Part shown: positions 10,001 through 22,600 of the stretch, one piece after another
How the letters are laid out: each line of letters opens with the position of its first letter
How positions within the stretch are numbered: position 1 is the stretch's first letter
DNA from: Anas platyrhynchos
Lineage: Eukaryota; Chordata; Aves; Anseriformes; Anatidae
Direction of reading: 5' to 3'
DNA: 64,000 nt
Assembly (NCBI RefSeq): GCF_047663525.1
Contig: NC_092591.1
Location: forward strand, 29,731,001-29,795,000
Program-made: the position numbers and the translations under genes
Notes under the pieces: generated by a model
Databases searched by the model: none
Told to the model about the DNA's origin: nothing
The model's input: the letters and a program-made list of their open reading frames with translations, nothing else

Positions 10001-13000
10001 AGACCGAGCCCAGCGCGAACCCCGAGGAAATCCAGACGGAGCTGGACGAAGAGATGGAGAACGACATTTGTAAAGTGTGGGACATGTCGATGGATGAGGT
10101 AGGGGCACCGCGGCGACTGGCTGCTGCCGTGTTGCTGCTGCTGAGTGCCTTCAGCCTAAATCCTGTCCCCAAAAGGCTGGGGAAAGGCTTAAATGTGCTG
10201 GGCCAGCTCTCTGACGCAGGTGGTGTTGCTGCTTGCCTGGTTTGGCTGGCAGCATTCTGTGGGTCCTTAAACAGGGCAGGGGTGGTGAACTGGTCTGAAG
10301 CAGCCTCATCGCACGTTTTGAGACAGCAAGTGCTCTGTGTGTGCTCCTTAAGCCCGGCACTAGATGAAAAGCAGGTCCTTATCTTACATCCCATCTGCAG
10401 GGCCCTGTGCTGCTGGCTGAGGATACAAAGCAGGGCTATATGGGAGCGTAAGGGAAACAGCTTGGTCTGCCTGAGCCATCCTCCAGGTGTCCTACAGGTC
10501 ACACAGTGCTTAGGGTCAGCTGGCGGCAATGGGGCCATATTCACACCTGCCGGTTTTCTATATTACCTGCAGGTGTCGAACTGAAGCCTGGAGTGAATAG
10601 ACAGCAGCTCAGCTGCACCTGAAGTGAACTCAGCTTGTATTTAGCAATGTGATTACTGATGCTGTCTCTATAATGGCATGTTTTCATCTAGCCATGTTAA
10701 TGCTAGTAAACGTTTTTTCTGATCAATAAACAGTCTTTTAAAGTTTAGCTTGCAATGGCAATTTAACATATCTTTTTGGTATTTTTCTTAACATTCCCAA
10801 ATTCTGGAACAAATTCTCAAGTAAGACAAGGATTTATTTGTAGTTCTCTGTTTAAATGTTTCAAGTAAACATGGAAGATGTGTACTTCATTCCCAAACAG
10901 AGAACTAATACAGTGATTTAATGAGGTGAAATGAGGAGCAGATTTCCTCTTTTGTATTCTCTGATCAAGTGCTAACGGTAGTTCTTTCTTTTTTTTTTTT
11001 TTTTAATATATGATATCACTGCTTGACAAAACAGTATTTGCTGAATTCTGCATGGAATTAGCATGCCTGACCCTTTGTTGAGATAGAGGAAATAGAAACT
11101 AAATATGACTGGTTTGTTGTAGAGCCTATCACTGGCATCTTGAATCACTGTATGGGCTTGCTGATCTTCTCTCAGTAAAAAGCAGGAATGGTGGCATAGC
11201 ACATTATTGGTACTAATTGTTGGTAAATACTTGATCTCTTGTAGTGAGTTTGACGTCTCTGATTCAGTCCTTGAACTATGTGAAAGAGTTTGATTTGTGT
11301 TTGAAAATTGTAAAATTGGAAAATCTGTTTACTTTTTCATTCACTTTCTCCACAGGATGTCGCTTTATTTCTTCAGGAGTTCAATGCCCCTGATATATTC
11401 ATGGGAGTTTTTGCCAAATCCAAGTGTCCTCGCCTGACTGTAAGTATGGGCTGTCAAAAAACTGTCCCATAATAATAGCAACAATAAATAGCTCTGTACC
11501 TGCTTTCCTAAATATCGCCTTCTCCCAGTTGCATTTTTGAATAAGATAGTGGAACAAAGAGAAAACAAAATTAAAAAAATGTTTCTTTGTGCAGCATTTT
11601 TAATATGGTCCAATCAGTAGGTATTTTGGTGATGCTGAAAATGTTCTGTGTTATTACTGATGAAGGATTAAATGTATGAAACTTAGTTATACTAAGGCTA
11701 GTTCTAATAATAAGTAAGGACTGGCCTGTTTTTTTCCTGCTAGCTTTTTCTGTAATTACTATTCAGAAATGGTCATGAATTTGTTTTGTTAGACCTACAA
11801 AAGTAACCTTAGCTGTTAGGAATCATTGGAAACCACTCCTTAATGAACTTCTTTTTTTTCTTCCCCCTTTGTTTCAATGTCATTGCTTTGCAGCCTGTAT
11901 TACATAATGCACTAGCATTTAGAAATTAAACCAGGGTTTTCAGCCTTAATCGGTGTTCTTATAACCTGTGAAGTTGCCAGAACATTTACATCAGGAGATG
12001 AGTAGAGGCACACAGGACTTTGAAAGCTCAGTGTTTTGTACTTTGAAAGTGTGACAGAAATTGGGAAGTCAGTTTAAATGGGCTGTCACTAGATATTGTT
12101 TGGAATAGCAGCGGCTAGAGTGCCTGGTGTAATTTAGCAGAGGTAGGAGAATGTTAATAAATATGCTAACTTCGATTGGTTAGGGTTAATTTTCAAGTTG
12201 CTGAAACTGAGCGACTCCTAGAACGTTCCCTATTAACACCAGGCACCTGCAGGTGTTCTAGAGCTCCCTTTGTAGAAGTGTGCATCCTTCTGGTGACTGT
12301 CCGACTGTCTGGGCTTGAGTATTTTAATGGGATGCACTGCTTTTTTTTTTTTTTTTAGGAAGCTCATATTAAGATGTGTTTTTTCTTTAGGAGTAAGCGA
12401 GTATATGTAAAGAGGAAAATCATAGGGTGATATTTTTGTTCTTAGGACTCCTTATTGCTTTTATAATAGTGATACCAGATTTCTAAACAGTGTATATAGA
12501 CAATGCAAGCAGAGTTTCATTTTGAAATGTATTTGCTTTTACAGAACATCTTAACTATGCTAAATATCAGAATAGTACTTCTCCTGAGGATCCTTCAGGC
12601 TAGTCTAACAGCATACCTTAGAAATATTGCCTAGAAATCGGTAGGACATACCAACTTGGAAGTCAAACTGGAAAGCATCTTTGAACCTTTTTTATTTTTG
12701 TCTTATGGTTGTGAAAATAAACTTGTGAACTGTGTTGCAGTTAGTTCATTATACCTTGTTTGGACTTTTCAGGAAATCTGTGTGGGAATATTGGGAAATA
12801 TGGCCTGTTTCCAAGACATATGCATGTCTATTAGTAAAGATGAGAATCTCGGGTAGGTATATATGTGTTTTATATGTGCTTTTCTGGACTCTCACAGTTA
12901 TGGAATATACATTGTAAAAGGAGTTAAGTTGGTTTGCAGTGCCTTTGTTCACATCTTTTTGTCATATCCTTACTGGTTGAGAAGTATTCAATGAGAAATA

Positions 13001-16000
13001 GGATGCAGAATATTGGGGTTCTTTTGTAGTCCCTGGTCAAGCTCCCCAATCTTAAATTTCTACGTTTGGCAGTCTTGAAACCCTGGTAGTGTATATACAG
13101 TCTGGAAAAAAAATGGTTTTAATTTTAGAACATGGCTGCAGCTATGAAATTAACCTTTTTGTATATTTTTGAAAAAGATACTTTTTACTAATTCTTACCT
13201 TAAATTTTCTATTTAAAGCCAAGTGTTATTGCAACGTTTGTGTGATTCAGATTCTCCAACTCTGCTGGAAACAAGCAGGTAGGACATCTCAGAAATTAAT
13301 GAATCATTAATTTAGTTCAGCTGTGTTGTGAGGCCATGGGGGAAAAATTGACAAGTGGTCTCATTATTTTGATATTTTCCCATCTTACCATTTGTCATTT
13401 CCACTTTGTTCTGAAATTGATTTGCTGTGGGCTAGATTCCTGTTTTTTGTCACACTATTCTCATTATTTTGGTTTTACGCTTGTACTGCTAAGATCAATG
13501 AATTGGCTTTTAATTTGTGAAATGGGCAATTCCTGTCTAGGTTGTTGTTAACTTGCCTCTCCCAGCCTGAGGTGGCCAATGTTTGGGTTGAGAGAATCCG
13601 AGACAGCCCTTCGGTGTATGACTGTGTTTGCTTTATCATGTCAAGCTCTACAAATGGTGAGTTGCCAAAACAAGCTGAGAATAAGTGGTTTGCAGAAAAA
13701 AATAAAAAGTGAATTATGCCATTTCAGAGACAAATATTTTCAAGTGGGAGTAAAGAATTTCTTTAAAATAAGGTTAAACTCATGATAATTTAATAAGGAC
13801 ACCAAAATAAACTTGTCCGGCCTTTAAGGGTTTGTAAATATATCTAAAGCCAACATGGGAAGTGCATTTAGAAGAATGAGAAAGTTCTGTGGGGGAATTA
13901 AAACCAAGTCAAATAGAAGAAATTATTTACACAATAAAGGAAAGGACAAGGTCCTCATTAAGAGATGTGCATATGTCATTTTTGATATTTGAAACGAGAC
14001 CTGATTTAGATTATTGTTGTTGTTATTTTAATCAGATATGTATTTTCCATTTTTAAAACTACCATATTTGAGGAATGTGAATGGGAGGAATAATTCAGTT
14101 TCTCTGAGTGGCAGCAGAATACTGCACAGGCTTTGGGTACGCAGTCAATGGTACAAAAGTCTATTCTTTTTTGTCATAACACTAATTTTGCAAAAAAAAC
14201 AAATCAAGCACCCAATCATGGAAACATTTTGAGCAGCATTTATTTTTTATGTCCACTCAATTGTAATAGCAGTTGTCATTTGTCTATGAATCCTAATGCT
14301 TTAGCTTTTGCAACTTGAAAAATACCAGCTTTTTTGTTTTTTAAATGATCTAACGCTCGTTCCAACTGAAATCGCAGATCTACTTAAGTAAAATGCAGAT
14401 TAGCAGAAAACTGCACTAGGGACAAATCTTGGCATGTTTTATTTTGGAAGCAGAAGTTATGGCTTTTCAGGAACTTCAAGTCTCTTTGAAGAAAAAAGTT
14501 TTGTTTTATAATTAATAAGGTAGAATGTGTCAGTGGACTTGTCAGCAGTCCCTGTTCTTCAATCTCTCCACCACATTTATGCCCCTAAAAAGTAATGAGC
14601 ACAGGAACTGTTAGTAGATCATGAATGAAACTAGTATATGTCAACACTGAATTTACTCTGATACTTGTATATGTTAGCATTCTGTAAACTAATTTTTGCT
14701 CTTTTCTTGAATTTGGTACGTTCTTTTGAGTGCAGTTGAATTGCTGGTAAAAGTGGGTGAAGTCGTGGACAAACTCTTTGATCTAGATGAAGAGCTAATG
14801 TTAAACTGGATTAAAAGTGGCATGTGTCAGTCTGTGGGACCGTCTGTAGATGATTCCCCTGAAGAACTTCCAGATTTTAAGATTGTGCCTTGTATACTTG
14901 AAGCAGCCAAACAAGTCCGGTAAGTGAGATTTCTTTATGGTATCGAGGCTGGGGAGTCTTCTTGTAACCTCGTTAAGGCTTGTCTCTGAAACTCTTGATT
15001 TTTAGCGGGAGCTACGTGGTTTGCCAGATCCCTACAACACGTGTGCTTGCACCTACCATTTGAAATGAGCTAACTAGCTTGTTAGCAAAGAGCATGGCAG
15101 ACTGCTGATGGTCTGTTGTGCATCTAAAACATGTAGAGAATAATGAGATAATTCAGTAATCATATCTTTAACTTGGCTTTGTTTCTTGTTTTGTTTCCTG
15201 TAGCTCAGATAATCCGGAAGGACTTGATGTTTATATGCATATCTTGCAGCTCCTAACCACAGTGGATGAGGGCATTCAGGCTATTGGTAAGACACTTGAA
15301 TTGCTACATATGATGGGAGTAAGAATGACAGTAACTTCTAGATCATCAGATATGGGAAGAAAAACAGTTCATGTACCTAGATTAAATTTGGTGGTTTTTC
15401 TTTTTTTTTTCTTTCTCAAGTGCAGGCTCCTGATGGAGGAAAAGAAACTTGGAGTTTGCTTTATGACCTAGTTTGCCATGAACTCTGTCAGCCAGATGAT
15501 CCACCGATCATTGTGCAGGAGCAAAAGACTGTATTGGCCTCTATTTTGTCGGTGCTATCTGCTATGTTTGCTTCACAGACAGAACAAGAATACATCAAGA
15601 TGAGAAAAAGTAAGCCATACTTTTTTCTGTTCTCCTTTTTTTTTTTTTAAAAAAAAATATTTTTATAATTGATATGAGGTGAAAGATGGTTAGTTTATTA
15701 CTGTTTTCTAGAGGTTAGTTCAGAACACAGAATTCAGATACATGTTTGAATAAGGCACGTTACTTGTGACTCAAAAAAATCATAGCTAGCTCAAAGTTCT
15801 GGTACTGGATACGTCTGAAGAGTTATGGTAATGGAACCTACAGATTCTGTTCAGTCTTCTCCACTGGCTAAATGCATGAAAACTGCAGAATCTCTCTTTG
15901 CTAAAACATGAGGTCTTGCTGTCATTTTTTTTTTCTAGAAGGAAAGATTCTTTTCTTAAATCCATCTTTATCATTTGTTACTTTTCAGTCCATTTAGAAG

Positions 16001-18111
16001 TCTTTAGAATTACAAGTTTACCTTGGGAATGTGAGTCACCCGTGGCAGGAGGAGGTTTTGTTTTTGTTTATCAGATAGGGTTATCTGGATGCACCTTTAA
16101 CATGCTAGCTTCTCTTTTCCTTTTTAAAGGTGCTAAGTCTGACTGCCAGCAAGGTCTGGCTGCCTTTAGATTAAGTTCTAGTTTAGTATAGCAGAGAGAT
16201 AAAAGTGGGGAGGGAATGTTGCAGAGAGCCCTGATCCTCACTTTCCCTGCCACTTCTGCAGCTGAGCCTGCACAAATTATCTGTCCTCCCAGAAGGTGAA
16301 AAGTGGCTTTGTTTTCTTCTTGCTCGCAAGACTCTAGAAAGAATTGTGCTTGCTCTAGGTTACCACTAGAAATGTTTTCTTTCTATTCCTTACCAGCAGT
16401 GTATAATTTTAATAGGTACAGGTTAGATTGCAATAAAGAAGTACTTGTTTTTTCTGTTGTTCCACGTTTTTTTAAGTCTTTGATTAAAAACACTGTCAGA
16501 TTATACATTCCTTTAGCTTTTGTATAAAATATTCTCATCTGTTTCAAAATTCTAGTTCCTTGGTAGGATTGGGGAAAAAAAATCAGTGTTAAACTTCCAC
16601 TTTCTTGTTACTTTATATCAGATATGCCTCTGATTGGGAGCTTGATTCGTATTTTACAATACATGGAGGGCTGCGGGAAGAGATCTGTTGATAACTCAAA
16701 GGAATCTGAACAAGAAGAGACTGGAAAAGGTGACCTAAATGAGGAAGATTTCCACTTGAAAATTTTGAAGGATATTTGCTGTGAATTGCTTTCCAATATG
16801 TTTCAAGAACTGACCAAGGTAAGAATAAACAAAGTTTGAAGAGGGATTTCAGCAGGGTGGGTAAGAAAAAAAAAGTTACTATTAATTGGACGTTTTTCTG
16901 AGCAACTGAAATTGCGTGTTGGAAATTCATTAAGGAATTGATCAGAAAGTCAGCAGCAACGTGTATCAGATGGCAGGGACACAGGTTTTCAAAAGTATGT
17001 ACCATCAGGGCCAGGATTCTGTATATTAAATTTTTCAGGTGTATGTTGCCAATTCCTTTTGAATAGAAGTTAATTTAGGAAAGACCTATATAAATTGATC
17101 TTCTCAGCTGGACTTTTTTTTTTTTATGGGAGAATTCAGAAGAAGAGACTTCTGAGGTGTCGGTTTTCACACCTTTTTTAATTAATGTCTGGCATTGTCT
17201 TAGAACTGTACATTCTACTTCCTTGTGGTTTCACCTGTTACGAGAACAAAGTGCTGCAGCCACTGTGTGCGCAACTTTGAGTTTTTCTTTGACAACTGCT
17301 CTTGACATGCTAGTTGTATTTCTCACTTTATTTTCCAGGAAAATACATTAGAAGGACTAAACCAGGGACATTTAAATGAACAGACGTGTTCATGTGCATT
17401 CCAGAACCTCTTGCCACTCTATTTTGCATCAGTGAGTATATGACAACGTATATAAGGTGGATAAAAAATACTATTATTGCAAGGACTTTCAGAGACAAGC
17501 GTAAAACAGCATTAGGACAGAATTCTTCGGACACATGTAATGTGCCATTTTAGACAGTCTTACCCTCCCCTTCTGGCTTGCTTCAGCCAGAGCTTTGCCT
17601 CCATCATCAACTGATAAAAGGTCTAACTGTGCTGAAATGAATGAACAATTCAAATTTTACGTCAGCTAAGAAGTTGCCCTGTATGGTTTTATAGAATAAT
17701 TAATAATATTTTGCATAGGAAGCTTTTCTTTATGTACTTTTACATGATAAAATAAGAGGCTGGGGAAGGCAGTGGTTCAAATTTTAGACCGAGTGAAACT
17801 GTGGAGTTGAGGAGGAAGCTATCTACCGTGGAGCATTTCTCATTATTCTTTACAGTGGCTACTGCTGGCTGCTGTGGCTGGGAAGATGGAGTAGAAAGAC
17901 CCTTAAACTGACTATAAGAATTCTGTGTTCCAAGCAAGTTAATGTTTTGTATTTTTGTTTGTTTGTTTGTTTTTTATTCCGTGTATGTGTGTGTGTGTGT
18001 TTGTGATTTTAATTCCAGGTGGAGAGTTTCCTTGAAGTTCTGCGTGAGGCTGATCAGACACTTGCTGAAAATCTAGAAAAACGTTTCCCAAGCCTGAAGG
18101 TCCACACCTAA
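9738..18111 (+). CDS. SAAL1: SAAL1 (serum amyloid A-like 1), complete, 12 exons
   Basis: SAAL1 encodes 470 residues, close to the human length of about 474. The protein is largely helical with armadillo-like character and has been linked to cell proliferation; despite its name it is not an SAA homologue. Coding exons: 9738-9857, 9985-10098, 11356-11439, 12773-12852, 13219-13278, 13541-13656, 14736-14919, 15204-15286, 15421-15609, 16622-16818, 17339-17431, 18019-18111. All have GT/AG ends and consistent phases. The N-terminus [11 protein letters not shown] is followed by an acidic run and [11 protein letters not shown]. Conserved blocks include [59 protein letters not shown] and FHLKILKDI. The C-terminus is [10 protein letters not shown]. 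Exon 9 uses the acceptor after CTCAAG at 15420; the AG five bases further on would break the frame. It is the head-to-tail neighbour of SAA. Confidence 0.96.
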
Positions 18112-19670
18112 GACTGTACATGAAATACTTTCCTTTTTTGGAATGAAGATTTTTGACTGTTCATTACAGTGTTTCAGAAATCAGTTTTTCAGTAAATGTG
18201 AAAGAATGAGTTAGCCTCCGAACCAACAGGTGACTTTTAAGAAATTTTCCAGTTAGACCTGATTAAACTAGGGATAATCTGGTCTGCATGGGGAAGGAAA
18301 CTGTTGTAAATTCTGTTCTGCACCTTCCATCCTGTTTGCTCTGGTGACGAGAGACTGTTGATTTCTAGTTGCTCTTTTGTGGAGTAGTGTTGTTTGAATA
18401 ACTCCTGATCTTGTGCTTTTTAACATATGTTGAAACAACAGAATGGATGAAATGCACAGAGTTGTTCTTAACGTGATGATGGCATTTTCCAAGTTGCTGC
18501 TGGCAGGAGGAAAATTGATCAGGAAATCTCAGATATCCTTTGGCTAAGCACCTTCATGCACCTGATGAAAACAGTTAAATTACACAGAGGAGAGGGGTTT
18601 CCTTTTTTTTCTTTTTAGATCACATCAGTACCTTGAGCAGGTATTTTAACAGATGTTTCATCCCGCACCTCTAAAATCTTTACCTGTCTTTGATTGAAGC
18701 ATTTTTTGCCCGGCGGCTCTGAGTTATGACATCTAGGCCCAGCACATTTCAAAGGATTTGAGAATGTGGTTACCAAAGGTCTGTGCTGCAGCTTCCAGCC
18801 CTGGCAGCCAGCTACCCAAAGTTAAGAGTTGTAGGATGGCTTGGATTTAATCCTTGGCATACTTGCAGACTTTTTGCTTTTTTAAAGCAGCAAGTACTTC
18901 AGTTTAGGAAGACAACATGTATCAGACAGTTCTTTCCTCATTCACATGTTTTATGAGTCATCTGTGAATGGCATTAGAAATGCCATGCTAGCCTGACTTT
19001 TCAGGGGAGTTAAGATGTTAAGTCAATTGCAGTCAGTTAATTCAGTGTATGGAGTCTTCTAAAATGCCACTTCTAATCACATTACATTTTAACTACACTA
19101 CATTGTTATATCCCTGCATGCAGTGCAGCTAATATTCTTTTCTGTGTGTGTGAGCAGCACATCAGCTCCAGCTGTTGCTATAAAGCAGAGTGCAGAGCAA
19201 TTGGTCTTCATCAGCTTTGGGATGTAAAGGAAAAGTGGAAAACAGAGCATAGGGAATAACTTAATACCATTATGCACACGTTCCCTTGTTCCCCATGTTT
19301 TTTATACGTTTAAATGTTGTGCTGGGCCCTGTTTTGTTTGCCCTGAGTTACCTGTACATGTGGTAAAATACAGTATCTGTATGTATATATAGCCTTTTCA
19401 TCCAAACTTCTAGTTTTCAAAAAAGTACAATTTAATCTTTTCTTTGTGCTGCCAGAAACTTCTTAGTTGTTGGCAGGGGACTTAGAATTTAAAAAGTCTG
19501 ACTTGTGTCACCAAAAAGAATTGCAGTGGTTTCTATCAATTTTTGTATGCTGTGTTTACTGGAGAAAACTGGTAACTGTGAATAGAATGACAGCATTTTT
19601 CTTACTACTTTGACATTTTGGGATATTTTCTTAAACCTACAGATTTGTAATAAAGTTTCTTTAAAAAAAA
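18112..19670 (+). other. SAAL1: SAAL1 3' UTR
   Basis: This is about 1.5 kb of non-coding sequence after the SAAL1 stop. It ends at an AATAAA signal (19649-19654), which is followed after about ten bases by an A-rich run. No other good signal precedes it after the stop codon. Confidence 0.7.
19649..19654 (+). terminator. SAAL1: SAAL1 poly(A) signal AATAAA
   Basis: AATAAA lies about 1.54 kb after the stop codon, followed by an A-rich tract and then T/GT-rich sequence near 19725-19760. Confidence 0.65.
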
Positions 19671-22600
19671 AAAAAACACAAACAAACAACACTGTATGCT
19701 TTTATTCCTTCCAAGTGTCAATTAAATTTGTTTTCTGAGCTACTGGAAATGTCTGTTGCTGTCTTGAAAATGTCATTTTTAAAAGGAAAATTGAGCCTCT
19801 TCATACTGTCATTGTGCTGTAAAATATATTGTCCTTTATTTAATAATCATTTTAACTATTTCATGTTTCCTGTGCTTGGCCACTGTTGTGGTCTGGAAGT
19901 AAAGGTCTCTCTCATGCAGTTGCTAGCTTTTCTGGACTTCGTTTGTCCCCAGATGTATTGTATGTATCTTTACAGTAGCCCACTACAGTTGAGAATTCGT
20001 TCTGATTTGCATTTCTTGAGGTTTCGTGGTTTCCAATAGTGGTTTAATGTACCAAGAAGGTGAGACATCATCTGTGTAGTTTACCTGTATTTGGTTCCTT
20101 CTAATTTACCGTACACAAGTGCCTGGTGTTGGCTGACTGTTAAATGTGGTCTTGCTAATTACGAGTGGGTGAGATGTGCCATTTCCCTGATACTACTTTT
20201 TGAGTTGGATGCTACCTAATGCCTGTTGCGTAGTAGTCGAACAAGTGCATGATTTCAATGCATGGCAAACCAAATGGGTCCCACCCTCCACTCTTCTGCA
20301 GTACAAGAAGCTGTAGGAGCTTTCATCAGCCTTGCTTCGGCAGAATGATAACTCAGGTATGCTGGGAATGTTTGTCCTTGATAAGTGGAATGGAGATGGA
20401 ATTCCCCACTTGCCCCACCAAACAGCTGCAACCTGTGCTAAATGGGTGAGACAGAGCAAGACGTTGGTGCCAAATCCTATGTATGCAAGGGAAATGTGCA
20501 ATGTGTTTGGCATTCAGATGTGGAAGAAACTGCTCATGGGTGTCAGATGTGTCTGGCAATGGTGCCCATGTACTACATCAGCCTGCCAGCAGAGATCTCC
20601 CTGAGCTTGTGCTTCATGAACATAATATGCCTGTTCAAACTACAAAGGTGTTTTTTTTTTTTCTCTCTTTTTTTCCTCCTTTTTTTCCCCTCTCCTAGCC
20701 ATGCTTTGACACTGGCTGGCAAGCCAGATCTCTCTGGGTTAGTCGGTTCAGAACAGATCTATCTGTAAAATCAGGAAAGCAGCTTTCTTGCAGACCAAAG
20801 ACCTGATTTACTTCCATAGCATCCCTCCTCTGTGTAAAGTACTTTTCTCTGCCTCGTGCAGGGCTCCAAACGAGAAGTAGGTATGCAAAGTGCTGTACGA
20901 AGGTAACGGGAGCCTGGTCCTGCTTAGACTGAGCTGGATGTGAATGGTGGTATGAGAACACCTAGAAAGGAGAGGTAGAAATCAGACTGCAAGGGCTTTT
21001 TTTAGGTCTGCATAATAATTTCTTTCAAATATAGGATTATAACATTATTTTGACTCCTGTTTTGTATGTGTCTTGCATCTTCATAGTGACTGTTTTCTGA
21101 TGGGACAAAGCAACATCTGCTCCCTTGATGGTGTAAGGAGCTTGCTGCTGTTCACGTCCTTGTGCTTTGCCCAATATTTTTGTCACAGACCTGCCACTTC
21201 TGGTAGACTAAACCAAGAAGCCTAGTATGCCGCAAAATCCTTTTTTATAGTATTCAAGTATTCTTATAACTGCTATGGTGATTCCCTTTTCTATAAGATT
21301 GTGCGTTGCTGATACTGATTTATTATAACCACATTGGTTGTAACTAAGCCAAACACAAACACATGCACACAAAATTTAAAATCTGTTTTTAAAAGTCAAC
21401 TGTCTTCGTAGTTTATGACAGTGACATGAAAAGGTATGGTACCTTACAGTGTCTTTGTTTGATTGTATTGAAAATCTGGTCTCTTTTGGATTATTTTGGA
21501 TTACTAACCACAGATTATCTTGGCTGTTCACTGAGTTGTAAAGGCAGCAGCACCTCCATGTTATTTTCATTCAAAAAATTATTTCTGTTTCTAGAGCAGA
21601 ATCACTTGGTCACAGCAGTTCCACAGCAAAACCTTTACTTTCAAAAAAATATATATTAAAAAATCATTTTTTCCTTTTTAATGCTTGCTGTTTACTTATT
21701 TTCTGTTCTAGATGATGATGAAATTCACATGCTGTGCTGAATTCAATGATAAAGGAAGAACCTATTACACCTGAGGCAATGACCAGTCTGCTGTAATACA
21801 CAATTTCTCAAAAATCCTTAATGTGAAGGCAAAACAAAGCAGTGAGCAGCTGCGTGTTTGCTCCTCAGTCGCGGCCATGTGCATCAGTCATGCCGTTAGT
21901 GTGCCCATCAGTTGGAGCTGATAAGCTGTGTGCTAAGCAAACCTGACATGATAAGGTTGGTAAAATAAACCAGGTTATTTCCGATGGCTATGAACAGAGG
22001 TTTTGCACTGGGAAATACTGTTCCTCCTTGCTTCCCTGATTCAGTGACTCACCTCTATATTCTGTTCCAAACAAAATTGATTTTAAAGGCAAAGAGCTAG
22101 CATCTAAGATTGGTAAGAGGAAAAGTTCTCTTCTGAATTGTCATGGTGAAGAAAATGAACAAACCTATGGAAAACCCTCTGGGGTTCTTTGTGCTTGCTT
22201 GCTTTTTTCCAGTTCAGATCTTTGGGAGTTAGCTGCCTGGCCTCATGATGAGCAGCAGCAAAGTCTCAGAGCTGAATTTTATAAAAAGATTAATGCAAAC
22301 TAGTTTGCTTGAAAAGGTAACAGTGGTAGGATGAGAGAAGGAGGAAAGCAGTAATACTAGAGAAAGAAAAAAAAAGAGATGAAGGGATACTGTAGAAGGA
22401 AATAAAACAGGGAAAAAAAAGAATTATGACATGGGGAAAAAACTGACTAATTGTTATGTTGAAGGAGGAAAGTATTAAATATCAGTAATAATTATAGCAT
22501 TCTAGATTTGTCCAGGTGGACTATCTAATGTGTGGTCACCTATCAAAAAGGTGTCATGTTATTATATTTTCTGTTTTCAAAGCTGAATCTTTGTAGTTCT

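Noticed and set aside
9613-10584. Longest open frame in the window, 323 codons, over SAAL1 exons 1 and 2
   Set aside because: It reads through GC-rich 5' flank, exon 1 in the wrong frame and intron sequence. The real SAAL1 start is at 9738 with a donor at 9858.
20193-20604. Cluster of open frames on both strands around 20.2-20.6 kb
   Set aside because: No frame shows conserved-looking motifs, and there are no matching splice sites to build a gene.
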